A model generated the notes under the pieces. That model was given only the letters and a program-made list of their open reading frames with translations. It had not been told where the DNA came from and did not search any database. From JAUYQR01 sp050632395 (GTDB taxonomy: Bacteria > Pseudomonadota > Alphaproteobacteria > Rhodobacterales > Rhodobacteraceae), in NCBI RefSeq assembly GCF_050632395.1, contig NZ_CP192600.1, positions 3,162,001-3,226,000 on the forward strand: a stretch of 64,000 nucleotides of DNA. The letters are read 5' to 3'. Below, piece by piece: positions 17,648 to 25,540 of this stretch (position 1 is its first letter; every line of letters starts with the position of its first letter). The translations under genes and the position numbers were made by a program.

Positions 17648-19933
17648 TCAGCGGTTGAACTTCGCCTTCAACGCATCGGCAAAGACCGTGTTCGGTGCGG
17701 GCGCGGCCTGAACCACGGGTTTTGAGGTTGGCGCTGCTGGTGCCCGTTCCCGAACCGCGTCGCGCGCCTCGGCGCTGCCGGATTTCATCGTCAGCCCGAT
17801 GCGCTTGCGCGCCACGTCCACCTCCACCACCCGCACCTTGACCACATCGCCCGCCTTCACCACGGCATGGGGGTCTTTCACGAAACTGTCGGCCAGCTGG
17901 CTGACATGCACCAACCCGTCCTGATGCACCCCCACGTCGACGAAAGCGCCAAAGGCCGCGACGTTCGTCACCGTGCCTTCCAGCAGCATCCCCGGCTTCA
18001 GATCCTTGATATCGTTGACCCCGTCCGCAAAGGTCGCCGTCTTGAACGATGGCCGCGGGTCACGGCCCGGCTTTTCCAGTTCCGCCAGAATGTCCTTTAC
18101 CGTGGGCAGGCCGAAGCGCTCGTCGACGAACTCGCGCGGCTCCACACCGCGCAACACCGAGGGGTCGGCCATCACCGACCGCAGGTCACGCCCGCAGGCC
18201 GCCACGATCCGCCGCGCCAGATCATAGGCTTCGGGATGCACCGAGCTTGCGTCCAAAGGCTCCTTGCCGCCCGTCACGCGCAGGAACCCCGCTGCCTGTT
18301 CAAACACCTTCGGGCCAAGCCGCGACACCTTCAGCAACTCCTTGCGGCTGGCAAACGGCCCGTTGGCATCGCGGTGCGCAACGATGGCCTCGGCCAGCCC
18401 CGGACCCACGCCCGACACCCGTGCCAGCAAGGGGGCCGAGGCAGTGTTCAGGTCGACCCCGACCGCGTTCACCGCATCCTCGACCACCGCTTCCAGCGAT
18501 TTGCCCAGACGGTGCTGATCGACGTCATGCTGATATTGCCCGACGCCGATCGCCTTCGGTTCGATCTTCACCAGTTCGGCCAGCGGGTCCTGCAAGCGCC
18601 GCGCGATGCTGACCGCGCCGCGCAAGGAAACATCCAGTCCCGGAAACTCTTTCGCCGCCAGTTCGCTGGCCGAATAGACCGACGCCCCCGCCTCGCTGAC
18701 GATCACCTTCACCGGCTTTTCCCCCGGCAGCACGGCGAGGATATCCGCCACCATCTTCTCGGTCTCGCGGCTGGCCGTGCCGTTGCCGATCGAGATGAGC
18801 TTGACCCCGTGCTTCGCGATCAGCCGCGCCAGCGTCACCTGCGCGCCGCGCAGATCGTTCTTCGGCTGGAACGGATAGACGGTATCCGTCTCCAGCACCT
18901 TGCCGGTCGGATCGACGACCGCGACCTTCACCCCGGTACGGATGCCGGGATCGAGCCCCATCGTCGCCTTGCCGCCCGCAGGCGCGGCCAGCAGCAAATC
19001 CTTCAGGTTCCGCGCAAACACGCGGATCGCCTCGGCCTCGGCCCTCTCGCGCATCTCGGCCATCAGGTCCAGCGTCAGGCTGGTGCGCAGCTTTACCCGC
19101 CAAGCCCAGCTTGCAGCCTCGCGCAGCCACGCATTGCCCGCCCCGTGTGACCCCGTATCCAGAGCCGCTCCACAAGCCCGCTCGCAGGGGCTGTCGCCGC
19201 GCACGGCATCGGCATCGACCTCCAGATCCAGCGCCAGAACCCTTTCGTTCCGCCCGCGCAGCATGGCCAGCACCCGGTGGCTCGGGGCAGTGGCCCAAGC
19301 CTCGGAATGCGCGAAATAGTCTGAAAACTTGGCCCCCTCCGCCTCTTTCCCGGCCACCACAGTCGCTGACAACCGCGCCACCCGCTTCATGTGGTCGCGC
19401 AAACGGCCCAGAAGCGAGGCATCCTCGGCCAGCCCCTCCGCCACGATATCGCGCGCGCCCTCAAGCGCGGCCTTGGCATCGGGCACCGCCTCGGACAGGA
19501 ACCCCGCCGAAAGCACCACCGGGTCCGCCGCCCGGTTGGAAATTATGGCATCAACCAGCCCCTGCAAGCCGTTTTCGCGCGCGATCATCGCCTTGGTGCG
19601 GCGCTTTGGTTTGTAGGGCAGGTAGATGTCTTCAAGCTCGGCCTTCGTTACCGCCTTGGCAATCGCGCCGGCCAGCGCATCCGTCATGCGGCCTTGCTCG
19701 GTGATCGACCCGGCAATCGCCGTCCGCCGCCCCTCCAACTCGCGCAGATAGCCCAGCCGTTCTTCCAGTCGGCGCAACTGCGTGTCGTCAAGCCCCCCGG
19801 TCACCTCCTTGCGATAGCGGGCGATGAAGGGAACCGTCGCGCCCCCGTCCAGCAGTGCTATGGCCGAGCGCACCTGATCTGCCGTGGCGCCGATATCGGT
19901 GGCGATGGTCTGGGGTATGCGGGCAACGGTCAT
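17648..19933 (-). CDS. tex: Tex family RNA-binding transcription accessory protein
   Basis: 761 residues, normal length. Domains in order: N-terminal helical Tex domain, YqgF/RNase-H-like domain around 330-430 (GLDPGIRTGVKVAVVD), helix-hairpin-helix region around 500-560 (VSGVGPGLAEAIVAHR), and a C-terminal S1 domain around 640-710 (GTVTNVAAFGAFVDVGVHQDG). Tex is a cytoplasmic nucleic-acid-binding protein that affects transcription and toxin/virulence expression in other bacteria. Initiates 27 bases from the DUF2235 gene stop. Confidence 0.95.
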   Translation of the reverse strand: MTVARIPQTIATDIGATADQVRSAIALLDGGATVPFIARYRKEVTGGLDDTQLRRLEERLGYLRELEGRRTAIAGSITEQGRMTDALAGAIAKAVTKAELEDIYLPYKPKRRTKAMIARENGLQGLVDAIISNRAADPVVLSAGFLSEAVPDAKAALEGARDIVAEGLAEDASLLGRLRDHMKRVARLSATVVAGKEAEGAKFSDYFAHSEAWATAPSHRVLAMLRGRNERVLALDLEVDADAVRGDSPCERACGAALDTGSHGAGNAWLREAASWAWRVKLRTSLTLDLMAEMRERAEAEAIRVFARNLKDLLLAAPAGGKATMGLDPGIRTGVKVAVVDPTGKVLETDTVYPFQPKNDLRGAQVTLARLIAKHGVKLISIGNGTASRETEKMVADILAVLPGEKPVKVIVSEAGASVYSASELAAKEFPGLDVSLRGAVSIARRLQDPLAELVKIEPKAIGVGQYQHDVDQHRLGKSLEAVVEDAVNAVGVDLNTASAPLLARVSGVGPGLAEAIVAHRDANGPFASRKELLKVSRLGPKVFEQAAGFLRVTGGKEPLDASSVHPEAYDLARRIVAACGRDLRSVMADPSVLRGVEPREFVDERFGLPTVKDILAELEKPGRDPRPSFKTATFADGVNDIKDLKPGMLLEGTVTNVAAFGAFVDVGVHQDGLVHVSQLADSFVKDPHAVVKAGDVVKVRVVEVDVARKRIGLTMKSGSAEARDAVRERAPAAPTSKPVVQAAPAPNTVFADALKAKFNR

Positions 19934-19960
19934 GCGAATCCTCCTTAGGGGTGCGCGACC

Positions 19961-21553
19961 TTACCCTTCGCCTTGCGGGCTTTGAAGCGGAAGCGGCTTC
20001 CACAAGGCGCGCGAGGCATCCTTGATCCGGTTTTCCAGCGTGCTGTTCACAACGACCATCGCCGTCAGCAACAGGGCCGGGGCCAGATAAAGGTGCCAGT
20101 TGCGGATCACCTCTCCCGGCAGGCCGCTGGCGGCGCCCAGCACCACCGAAACCGCGCATTCCAGCAGGTCGCCGTCCGCGCCAGCCCGGCAGGCCGCGAA
20201 AAGGGTCCAAAGTGGCGGCACCACCAGCCACAGGATGCTGAGAATCGTGATCCAGTTCGTGGCCGTCCGCCAGCCGATCAACCGCGCCACCTGCGCGGCA
20301 ACCTTAGGGTCGCGCCTCAGACCACCCTGAACCTGCGGCCCGTGCACCCTGTCGGTCGCGACCCGGAACTCCTCGGGCAGGGTCAGCGGCGCGTAGCCAT
20401 CGGCCCCTTCCCTGATCTTGCGCACGACCGAAACGTCAACGACCGGCGGCCCGCCATAGGCCTCGCCACCCGCGACCTCTCGGGGCCCGTAGCGATAGAA
20501 CATTGCAAGGCCGGCACGCGAATTGTGAATCAGCGCCTGCGGAAAGAGTTGCGCACGATAGCGGCCCAGCGCCGCATCGTCGAAGTCGAGCAGCCCTTTC
20601 GCCTCATCCGCCATCCACAACAGGGCCTGATAGGCATTCTCATCGTTCGCATAGCCGCCGCCGACATCGGCATGCACGCCCGCGAACCAGCGCTCGTCGA
20701 TCTGCGGCCCAGGCTTTCCGTCCGGTCGCGGACCCTGATCAAACCGCAGCGGCACGAAACTACGCCGCTCCTCGTCAAGCGCCAGCGCATGGCGGACCGT
20801 CCGTACCACCGGGCTGCACCGCCAGTTGCGAAAGTGCAGCGGCCAGATCAGCGCGTCGACCAGATGCAGCAGTTCCTTGACCGGCAGCCCGTAGGCTTCG
20901 ACCGTATCGAACACGCCCATGAAGCGGATCTTCACATGGCCCGGCCGACGCGCCTTCGGCAGGCTGGCCTGCACCTCGCGGTGCGTCTGCTGGCCAAGGA
21001 TCTTGCGCTTTGCCCACGTCAGCGCATTGCGAAGCCCCCGCACGACCGATATCAGCGGGTTCATCCGCAACCTGCCATCCTTGAACAGGGGCGCCGCCTC
21101 GGCCCGGTAGGCCCACCATGCACCCAGCGCATTGCGGTCCATCTCGGCGCTGGTCACGTTGCCCGGCATCAGCCCTTGCGAGGCGACCAGCCCCGCCAGC
21201 GTCCGCACCGTGAACGACCCCCGGCTGAAACCTATGAGGTGGATCTGATCACCGACCTGCCAGTTCCAGCATAAAAAGCGGTAAAGCTTGCGCACGTTGG
21301 CCGGAACCCCGAACCCCGTGGCACCATCCAGCACCCGGATCACCCGCACCGACGATGTGCCGACGCCGGGGATATAGCGGGCCAGTTGCAGCACGCCGTC
21401 CGGCCCTTCGCTTTTGTCCAGCGCCTGATAGAGCCGCCAGACATTCGATTCCTGTGAAGAAAAGGCGCTGCCCGTGCCATCGGCAAAGATGACCAGCCGC
21501 TTGTGCGGTCCAAGCGACCGGAGGCTGTGCGTCGATGCGACACTGTCTTGCAT
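19961..21553 (-). CDS. DUF2235 alpha/beta-hydrolase, membrane-anchored
   Basis: 530 residues. The DUF2235 core starts with KRLVIFADGTGS and holds the nucleophile elbow GFSRGSFTVR; aspartate/histidine region HADVGGGY appears near residue 290. This domain is shared with Tle1-type phospholipase effectors, but the two C-terminal membrane helices (about 440-470 and 490-510) and absence of type VI secretion genes nearby point to a housekeeping membrane-bound hydrolase. Substrate unknown. Lies directly upstream of tex on the same strand. Confidence 0.85.
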   Translation of the reverse strand: MQDSVASTHSLRSLGPHKRLVIFADGTGSAFSSQESNVWRLYQALDKSEGPDGVLQLARYIPGVGTSSVRVIRVLDGATGFGVPANVRKLYRFLCWNWQVGDQIHLIGFSRGSFTVRTLAGLVASQGLMPGNVTSAEMDRNALGAWWAYRAEAAPLFKDGRLRMNPLISVVRGLRNALTWAKRKILGQQTHREVQASLPKARRPGHVKIRFMGVFDTVEAYGLPVKELLHLVDALIWPLHFRNWRCSPVVRTVRHALALDEERRSFVPLRFDQGPRPDGKPGPQIDERWFAGVHADVGGGYANDENAYQALLWMADEAKGLLDFDDAALGRYRAQLFPQALIHNSRAGLAMFYRYGPREVAGGEAYGGPPVVDVSVVRKIREGADGYAPLTLPEEFRVATDRVHGPQVQGGLRRDPKVAAQVARLIGWRTATNWITILSILWLVVPPLWTLFAACRAGADGDLLECAVSVVLGAASGLPGEVIRNWHLYLAPALLLTAMVVVNSTLENRIKDASRALWKPLPLQSPQGEG

Positions 21554-21664
21554 TGCACCGTCCTGTTCGCCACGAAGCGGGCCGTTCTTGCCCCACAGTG
21601 CTCCGGCGATCCGGCTCGCAAGTCAACCGTCCCGTGCCCGGAACGCGCAGAAGCGCGCCCTTTC

Positions 21665-22363
21665 CTAGGGTTGCACTTTGTCGCGCATGTGGCGCAGCGG
21701 CGGCGCGGGGGGCAGAAGATCGCGGATGTCGGCATAAGGGTAGATCGGGTCGTGACGAAAGGCCTCGGCAAAACCTGCGTCATCGCCACATTGCGCGGCG
21801 CGGTATCGGCCCGAGACCCGTGCGCGGTCGACAAAGACCTGCGGCTCCTGGCTTTGGTGGCACAGGATCGCCGCCTCCTTGGCGGCCTGATCCGCGGTCA
21901 CGTCGACGTAATGCGTCGGGGTGAACGCAGTGCCAAGCATCGTGTCGGCCCACAGAACGGGCTGGCGGAAGCTGGCGATATCCACGGCAATCCTCGCTAG
22001 GGCGCGGTGATCGGAATGATAATCGTTGGGCGCGTGTGCCACGATCAGGTCGGGGACAAGGTCACGAAAGGCCGCGGCTGCCGCCGGCAGAAAGCCCGCA
22101 TCCTCCGCCAGCGCGCCATCCTGACGCCCCAGCATCACAAGCCCGGCCCCCAAGGCTGTGGCCCCGGCCCGGGCCTCGTCTGCGCGCAACCGTGCCAGCA
22201 CCTCTGGCGCATCGACACCGCCGCGGCTGCCATCGGTTGCCACCATGATCGTGACCCGCGCGCCCATCCGCACCCAGGCACGGATCGACCCGCCGCAATA
22301 GATCTCGGCATCGTCGGGATGGGCCATGAACACTGCGACATGTCGGTCGATCTTCGCCGCCAT
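21665..22363 (-). CDS. PIG-L family deacetylase
   Basis: 232 residues from the ATG at 22363. The zinc motifs AHPDDAE near the N-terminus and YHSDH near residue 120 define the LmbE/PIG-L family, which removes N-acetyl groups from sugars such as GlcNAc in glycolipids, mycothiol-like thiols or antibiotics. The substrate cannot be told from sequence. It is immediately downstream of tRNA-His on the same strand. Confidence 0.88.
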   Translation of the reverse strand: MAAKIDRHVAVFMAHPDDAEIYCGGSIRAWVRMGARVTIMVATDGSRGGVDAPEVLARLRADEARAGATALGAGLVMLGRQDGALAEDAGFLPAAAAAFRDLVPDLIVAHAPNDYHSDHRALARIAVDIASFRQPVLWADTMLGTAFTPTHYVDVTADQAAKEAAILCHQSQEPQVFVDRARVSGRYRAAQCGDDAGFAEAFRHDPIYPYADIRDLLPPAPPLRHMRDKVQP

Positions 22364-22392
22364 GAGTGCGCCCTTCACCTGTTTCAGGAGAA

Positions 22393-22469
22393 TGGTACCG
22401 ACGCCCCGGCTCGAACGGGGGACCCCTAGATCCACAATCTAGTGCTCTAACCAACTGAGCTACGTCGGC
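22393..22469 (-). tRNA. tRNA-His (GTG)
   Basis: 77 nt including an encoded CCA. On the minus strand: acceptor GCCGACG, D arm GCTC...GAGC, anticodon stem CTAGA/TCTAG with loop TTGTGGA (anticodon GTG), T arm CCCCG-TTCGAGC-CGGGG, acceptor CGTCGGT, discriminator A73, CCA. Position 1-72 is a G-U pair and the base before G1 is T, so G-1 is not encoded. A73 in place of C73 is the known altered histidine identity set of a large group of alphaproteobacteria. Confidence 0.95.
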
Positions 22470-22480
22470 ACTCGACGCGC

Positions 22481-22509
22481 GATTTAGCCCCCCGCCCCCC
22501 GGATTGCAA
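22481..22509 (-). promoter_or_regulatory. Promoter of tRNA-His
   Basis: On the minus strand TTGCAA (22509-22504), 17-bp spacer, TAAATC (22486-22481), ending 11 bases before the first tRNA base. The G-rich spacer and position fit a strong sigma70 promoter. Confidence 0.6.
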
Positions 22510-22596
22510 GCAAGAACCAGTGGTGTCCGGCGACGGCGCTTGCGTGAAATGCCGCGAAGCGTTACGCCGCTTGTCATCCCCAGCCCGGAGGCCGCC

Positions 22597-22809
22597 ATGA
22601 GCATCGACAAGCAAAGCGACATCGCCGCCAACATGCAGATCGGCCCGACCGATCAGGGCATGGTGCGCATCTACGTCGAAGCTGAAGGTGGCATCGAACT
22701 GCCGCTTGATTTCGACCCCGAAGAGGCGGACGAGATCGCCGAGGAATTGCGTGCCGCCGCCGAAGCCGCCCGCGCGATGGCAAGCGGCAAGCCGAAGAAA
22801 AAGCGCTGA
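22597..22809 (+). CDS. Small conserved Rhodobacterales protein (DUF6324-like)
   Basis: 70 residues from the ATG at 22597, which has GGAGG six bases upstream. The middle (DIAANMQIGPTDQGMVRIYV) and the acidic helix EEADEIAEELRAAAEAARAM are conserved in short Rhodobacterales proteins that I recall as DUF6324; the C-terminus is basic (KPKKKR). No function is known to me. No membrane segment. A small AACCCT/AGGGTT hairpin follows. Confidence 0.65.
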   Translation: MSIDKQSDIAANMQIGPTDQGMVRIYVEAEGGIELPLDFDPEEADEIAEELRAAAEAARAMASGKPKKKR

Positions 22810-22823
22810 GCGTCTGACGCCAT

Positions 22824-22840
22824 AACCCTCACGCAGGGTT
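22824..22840 (+). terminator. Weak hairpin between converging small gene and mmcB
   Basis: AACCCT-cacgc-AGGGTT followed by TCT; a 6-bp stem in the 48-base gap between two converging genes. Modest stability. Confidence 0.4.
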
Positions 22841-22857
22841 TCTGGCATACCCATCGG

Positions 22858-23319
22858 TCAGGACAATTGGCCCTGCATCGCAGGATCGCGCAGTCCGTGC
22901 AGCCGTGCCGCCGCGTGGCGTGCGAAGATCCGAAGCACGGCCTTGCGCCGCGCCCCGGCCAAAGGCGTTTCGGGACCCATCCGCACTACCTCGGCATCGT
23001 AGGCGTCGGCAAGAATCAGGCCCGTGCCTTCGGGCAACAGCTCCACCGGAAAATCGGCATCGACCGCCCAGAAGAATCGGTCGCACCAGTCAAGGTAACC
23101 CTGCCACTTGCGGTCGGCTGCGAAATCGGCCCGGCCCGACTTGCATTCGACCACCCAGATCTCGCCTTTCGGGCCCAGCGCCATCACGTCGACGCGCAGG
23201 CCGGGTGCCGGCACCAGTTCCTCCACCGACACGAAATCCAGCGCGCGCAAGCCCCTGCATACGCCGCGCTGCAAACGCTGGCCGGGAAGGTTCGGCAAAA
23301 GGTCGACCCGCTGATCCAT
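22858..23319 (-). CDS. mmcB: MmcB family DNA repair protein
   Basis: 153 residues from the ATG at 23319. The core LRVDVMALGPKG...WVVECKSG has the D...ExK arrangement of PD-(D/E)xK nucleases, and GYLDWCDRFFWAVD follows, both typical of MmcB (COG5321). MmcB of Caulobacter is linked to mitomycin C/DNA-damage resistance. A consensus LexA box ends 12 bases before the start codon, so SOS control is directly visible. Divergent from the 6S RNA gene. Confidence 0.88.
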   Translation of the reverse strand: MDQRVDLLPNLPGQRLQRGVCRGLRALDFVSVEELVPAPGLRVDVMALGPKGEIWVVECKSGRADFAADRKWQGYLDWCDRFFWAVDADFPVELLPEGTGLILADAYDAEVVRMGPETPLAGARRKAVLRIFARHAAARLHGLRDPAMQGQLS

Positions 23320-23330
23320 TCCGCCATCAT

Positions 23331-23345
23331 GAACTAAAGGTGAAC
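23331..23345 (-). promoter_or_regulatory. LexA (SOS) box of mmcB
   Basis: GAAC-TAAAGGT-GAAC, an exact match to the alphaproteobacterial LexA direct repeat GAAC-N7-GAAC (GTTC-N7-GTTC on the mmcB strand). It lies just upstream of the mmcB ATG and about 13 bases before the -35 of the divergent 6S promoter. Confidence 0.8.
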
Positions 23346-23357
23346 ACCTGTCCAGCC

Positions 23358-23386
23358 TTGCGCCCGTGCCCCCCACGCCCTATCTT
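23358..23386 (+). promoter_or_regulatory. Promoter of the 6S RNA gene
   Basis: TTGCGC (23358-23363), 17-bp spacer, TATCTT (23381-23386). Six bases further the closing stem of the RNA begins, which is where transcription should start. Confidence 0.6.
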
Positions 23387-23391
23387 CATGA

Positions 23392-23559
23392 GTGGCGGGT
23401 GCTGCTCCTCTCGTGCGAGGCCTTTTTTCCAGTGGCCGATAAGCAAACGCATGGGGGCTGGCTCTGACAGGATCCTGGTCCTGTTACCTGGTTCCCACCT
23501 GAGACCTCTGGCTCTCGGGAAAATCCCGGCACTTCACGGTTGCTGCGGGCCCGCCACCT
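23392..23559 (+). ncRNA. ssrS: 6S RNA (probable)
   Basis: About 168 nt that fold into one long hairpin. The ends pair perfectly (GTGGCGGG 23392-23399 with CCCGCCAC 23550-23557), CCAG-GG pairs with CC-CTGG flanking a central unpaired region, and an apical stem ACAGGA/TCCTGT closes it. The ACCTGGTTCCCACCT segment and overall shape are those of alphaproteobacterial 6S RNA, which mimics an open promoter and sequesters the housekeeping RNA polymerase. Own promoter upstream and a perfect terminator downstream support a free-standing RNA gene. No protein frame crosses it. Confidence 0.72.
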
Positions 23560-23560
23560 G

Positions 23561-23602
23561 ACAAAGCAAAAGGCCCGCCGGTTGGCGGGCCTTTTGCTTT
23601 GT
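23561..23602. terminator. 19-bp perfect bidirectional terminator
   Basis: ACAAAGCAAAAGGCCCGCC pairs without mismatch with GGCGGGCCTTTTGCTTTGT around a GGTT loop. The arms supply CTTTT tracts in both directions, so it can end both the 6S RNA (plus) and the small membrane protein gene (minus). Confidence 0.9.
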
Positions 23603-23613
23603 GTCCGAAAGTC

Positions 23614-23916
23614 TCAGCGACGTTTCTTGGCGACAACCTCGACCCGGATCGGGATCATTTCGCCATGATCACGCTGACCGCCGCGCGGCGCGTCATCGTC
23701 GGCCAAGCCCATCACGGCGATGGCAAACTGCACGGCGGAAAACACGATCCCGTTGAACACCACCAGCATCGCGGCGGCAACCCAGCCGATGTCGGAGCCT
23801 AGGATCAGATGCCCGATCCCCGCCACATCAAACCACACCAGCCCCGCTGCAAAAACCGCGGCGACCGCGAATCCCGTGGCCACGCTGCGAACATAAAGGC
23901 TGACAAGCTGGGTCAT
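23614..23916 (-). CDS. Small two-helix membrane protein, unknown
   Basis: 100 residues from ATG 23916. Two hydrophobic helices are clear, about residues 10-30 (SVATGFAVAAVFAAGLVWF) and 42-65 (IGWVAAAMLVVFNGIVFSAV); the tail is charged and ends EVVAKKRR. I do not recognise the family and assign no function. It uses the strong bidirectional hairpin as terminator and lies 68 bases downstream-of-strand from the Anbu gene. Confidence 0.65.
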   Translation of the reverse strand: MTQLVSLYVRSVATGFAVAAVFAAGLVWFDVAGIGHLILGSDIGWVAAAMLVVFNGIVFSAVQFAIAVMGLADDDAPRGGQRDHGEMIPIRVEVVAKKRR

Positions 23917-23983
23917 CGTTTTCTCCTTGATTACAATGAAGCTAGGGCGGCCATGTCGGGTTGCCAAGGGGCAAACCCGCCCT

Positions 23984-24706
23984 TCACACCTTGATGCGCG
24001 AAAAACCGTCACGCAGCGCCACCGACCACGCCTCGCTCATCGCACGGAACGACTCGTCGCCCGCTTCGATCCGGCGTTTCTGTGTCACTCGGCAGGCGTC
24101 GCGCTCGATCACCGCCAGATCAAGTGGCATCCCCACCGACAGGTTGGACCGCAGCGTCGAATCCATGCTGAGCAGCACCGCTTTCTGCGCGTCCAGCAGG
24201 CTGGTCGACGGTTTCACCACCCGGTCGAGGATCGGCTTGCCGTACTTGTGCTCGCCGATCTGCAGGAAGGGCGCGTCCTCGGTCGCCTCGATGTAGTTGC
24301 CTTCCGGGTAGATCAGGAACATGCGCATCGCGCCGCCCTTTCGCTGCCCGGCCACGATCATGGAGCAACTCGCCCCCTGCATCGCGCTCAGCTTTTCGTC
24401 GATTTGGGCGCGCACATCGGACAACATGCCCCCCACGATGTCGGCCACCTTCAACAGCGTCGGCGCCAGCATGATGCTGGTATCCGGCGTGGCATCCGGG
24501 TCGTCGATCGCCTCGCGTAGCCGCGCCAGCGTGGTCTGGCTGACCGACAGGCTTCCGGCGGTCATGATCACGATCACCCGCTCGCCGAGGTCTTCAAAAG
24601 TGAACATCTTGCGGTAGGTCGAGATGTTGTCGAGCCCGGCATTGGTCCGCGTATCGGACAAAAGCACCATGCCCTCGTTCAGCATCAACCCCACGCAATA
24701 GGTCAT
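23984..24706 (-). CDS. Anbu proteasome-like protease (BPH/Anbu)
   Basis: 240 residues of the Ntn-hydrolase proteasome-beta type. After Met removal the first residue is Thr, followed by the SDTRTNAG stretch (Asp 17) and TYRKMF (Lys 32), matching the Thr1-Asp17-Lys33 catalytic set. GSLSVSQ and GEHKYGKPILDR are typical of Anbu (the ancestral beta-subunit homologue). Anbu assembles into open rings/helices rather than capped barrels. It is the last gene of a four-gene operon with transglutaminase, alpha-E and ATP-grasp genes, the recognised Anbu neighbourhood. Confidence 0.92.
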   Translation of the reverse strand: MTYCVGLMLNEGMVLLSDTRTNAGLDNISTYRKMFTFEDLGERVIVIMTAGSLSVSQTTLARLREAIDDPDATPDTSIMLAPTLLKVADIVGGMLSDVRAQIDEKLSAMQGASCSMIVAGQRKGGAMRMFLIYPEGNYIEATEDAPFLQIGEHKYGKPILDRVVKPSTSLLDAQKAVLLSMDSTLRSNLSVGMPLDLAVIERDACRVTQKRRIEAGDESFRAMSEAWSVALRDGFSRIKV

Positions 24707-24733
24707 GTCCGTCCCCCCGCTCCGCGCCGAACC

Positions 24734-25540
24734 CTACTGATCCTGGTTCTGGATCGCAACGGTCACATCCATATCTTCCCGCCCGCCGCCGCGCGCAATG
24801 CCGCGAATGGGTGCTGCATCTTGGGCATCAAATCCCGAGCCGAGCCGGATGTAGCGTTCATCCGGGCAGCAACGGTTCGCCGGATCAAAGCCAACCCAGC
24901 CCAGGCCAGCCACGAATACCTCGGCCCAGGCATGCGCCGCCTCATGCGCAACACCCTCGGCATCTGAAAACAGATAGCCCGAGACATAGCGCCCCGGCAG
25001 CCCCCGTGCCCGCGCTACCGCGATCATCGCGTGGGTATGGTCCTGACAGACGCCTTCGCCCAAGACCAGCGCCTCGGCCGCCGTGGTATGGGCATGGGTG
25101 ACGCCGGGCTTATAGGCAATTGCATCCGCCACCGCCCCCATCAGCGCATGCGCCAACGCCAGCGTATCCGCACCGCTCACCGTATGGGCCAGCGCATCCA
25201 GCGCTTTGTCCACCCGTGTGGGCACCGTGGCACGCAAGTAGCAATCGGGCGCGACCGTCTCTTTGTGGCCGCGCAAGACGCCGGTCAGATCGACCGTTTC
25301 CACCACCCCGCTCACACTGACCGCGATCTCGCCCACCGGCCCCGCCACCGTCCAGCCCTGCACCAGATCGCCCGCACCATCGCGGAACTCCGCCCCCCGC
25401 GTGCCTTCCGTCACCGAAATCGACCAGTCGATCACCTTCTGCCCCTGATAGGTCGATGGTGTCAGCCGGTGGCTTTGGACCACCGAACGCACCGGCGCGG
25501 CATAAAGGTAGCGCGTCACATGGTTGACAGTCAGCCGCAT
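24734..25540 (-). CDS. Transglutaminase-like protease of the Anbu operon
   Basis: 268 residues. An N-terminal beta-rich domain starts MRLTVNHVTRYLYAAPVRSV, followed by a papain-like core with catalytic Cys in LGEGVCQDHTHAMIA, His in AHAWAEVFV and Asp in WVGFDPANR. Such proteins act as peptidases or acyl transferases on small peptides. The start overlaps the stop of the alpha-E gene by one base. Companion of Anbu and the ATP-grasp enzyme; a role in making or trimming a small peptide is inferred from the family context. Confidence 0.9.
   Translation of the reverse strand: MRLTVNHVTRYLYAAPVRSVVQSHRLTPSTYQGQKVIDWSISVTEGTRGAEFRDGAGDLVQGWTVAGPVGEIAVSVSGVVETVDLTGVLRGHKETVAPDCYLRATVPTRVDKALDALAHTVSGADTLALAHALMGAVADAIAYKPGVTHAHTTAAEALVLGEGVCQDHTHAMIAVARARGLPGRYVSGYLFSDAEGVAHEAAHAWAEVFVAGLGWVGFDPANRCCPDERYIRLGSGFDAQDAAPIRGIARGGGREDMDVTVAIQNQDQ

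Noticed and set aside
19961..21553. Type VI secretion phospholipase effector (Tle1)
   Set aside because: DUF2235 is shared with Tle1, but there is no immunity gene, VgrG, PAAR or other T6SS gene nearby, and the two C-terminal membrane helices suggest a resident membrane protein.
22393..22469. Integration site for a mobile element at tRNA-His
   Set aside because: No integrase, no repeated tRNA 3' end and no foreign gene block follows; the PIG-L gene downstream is ordinary in composition.
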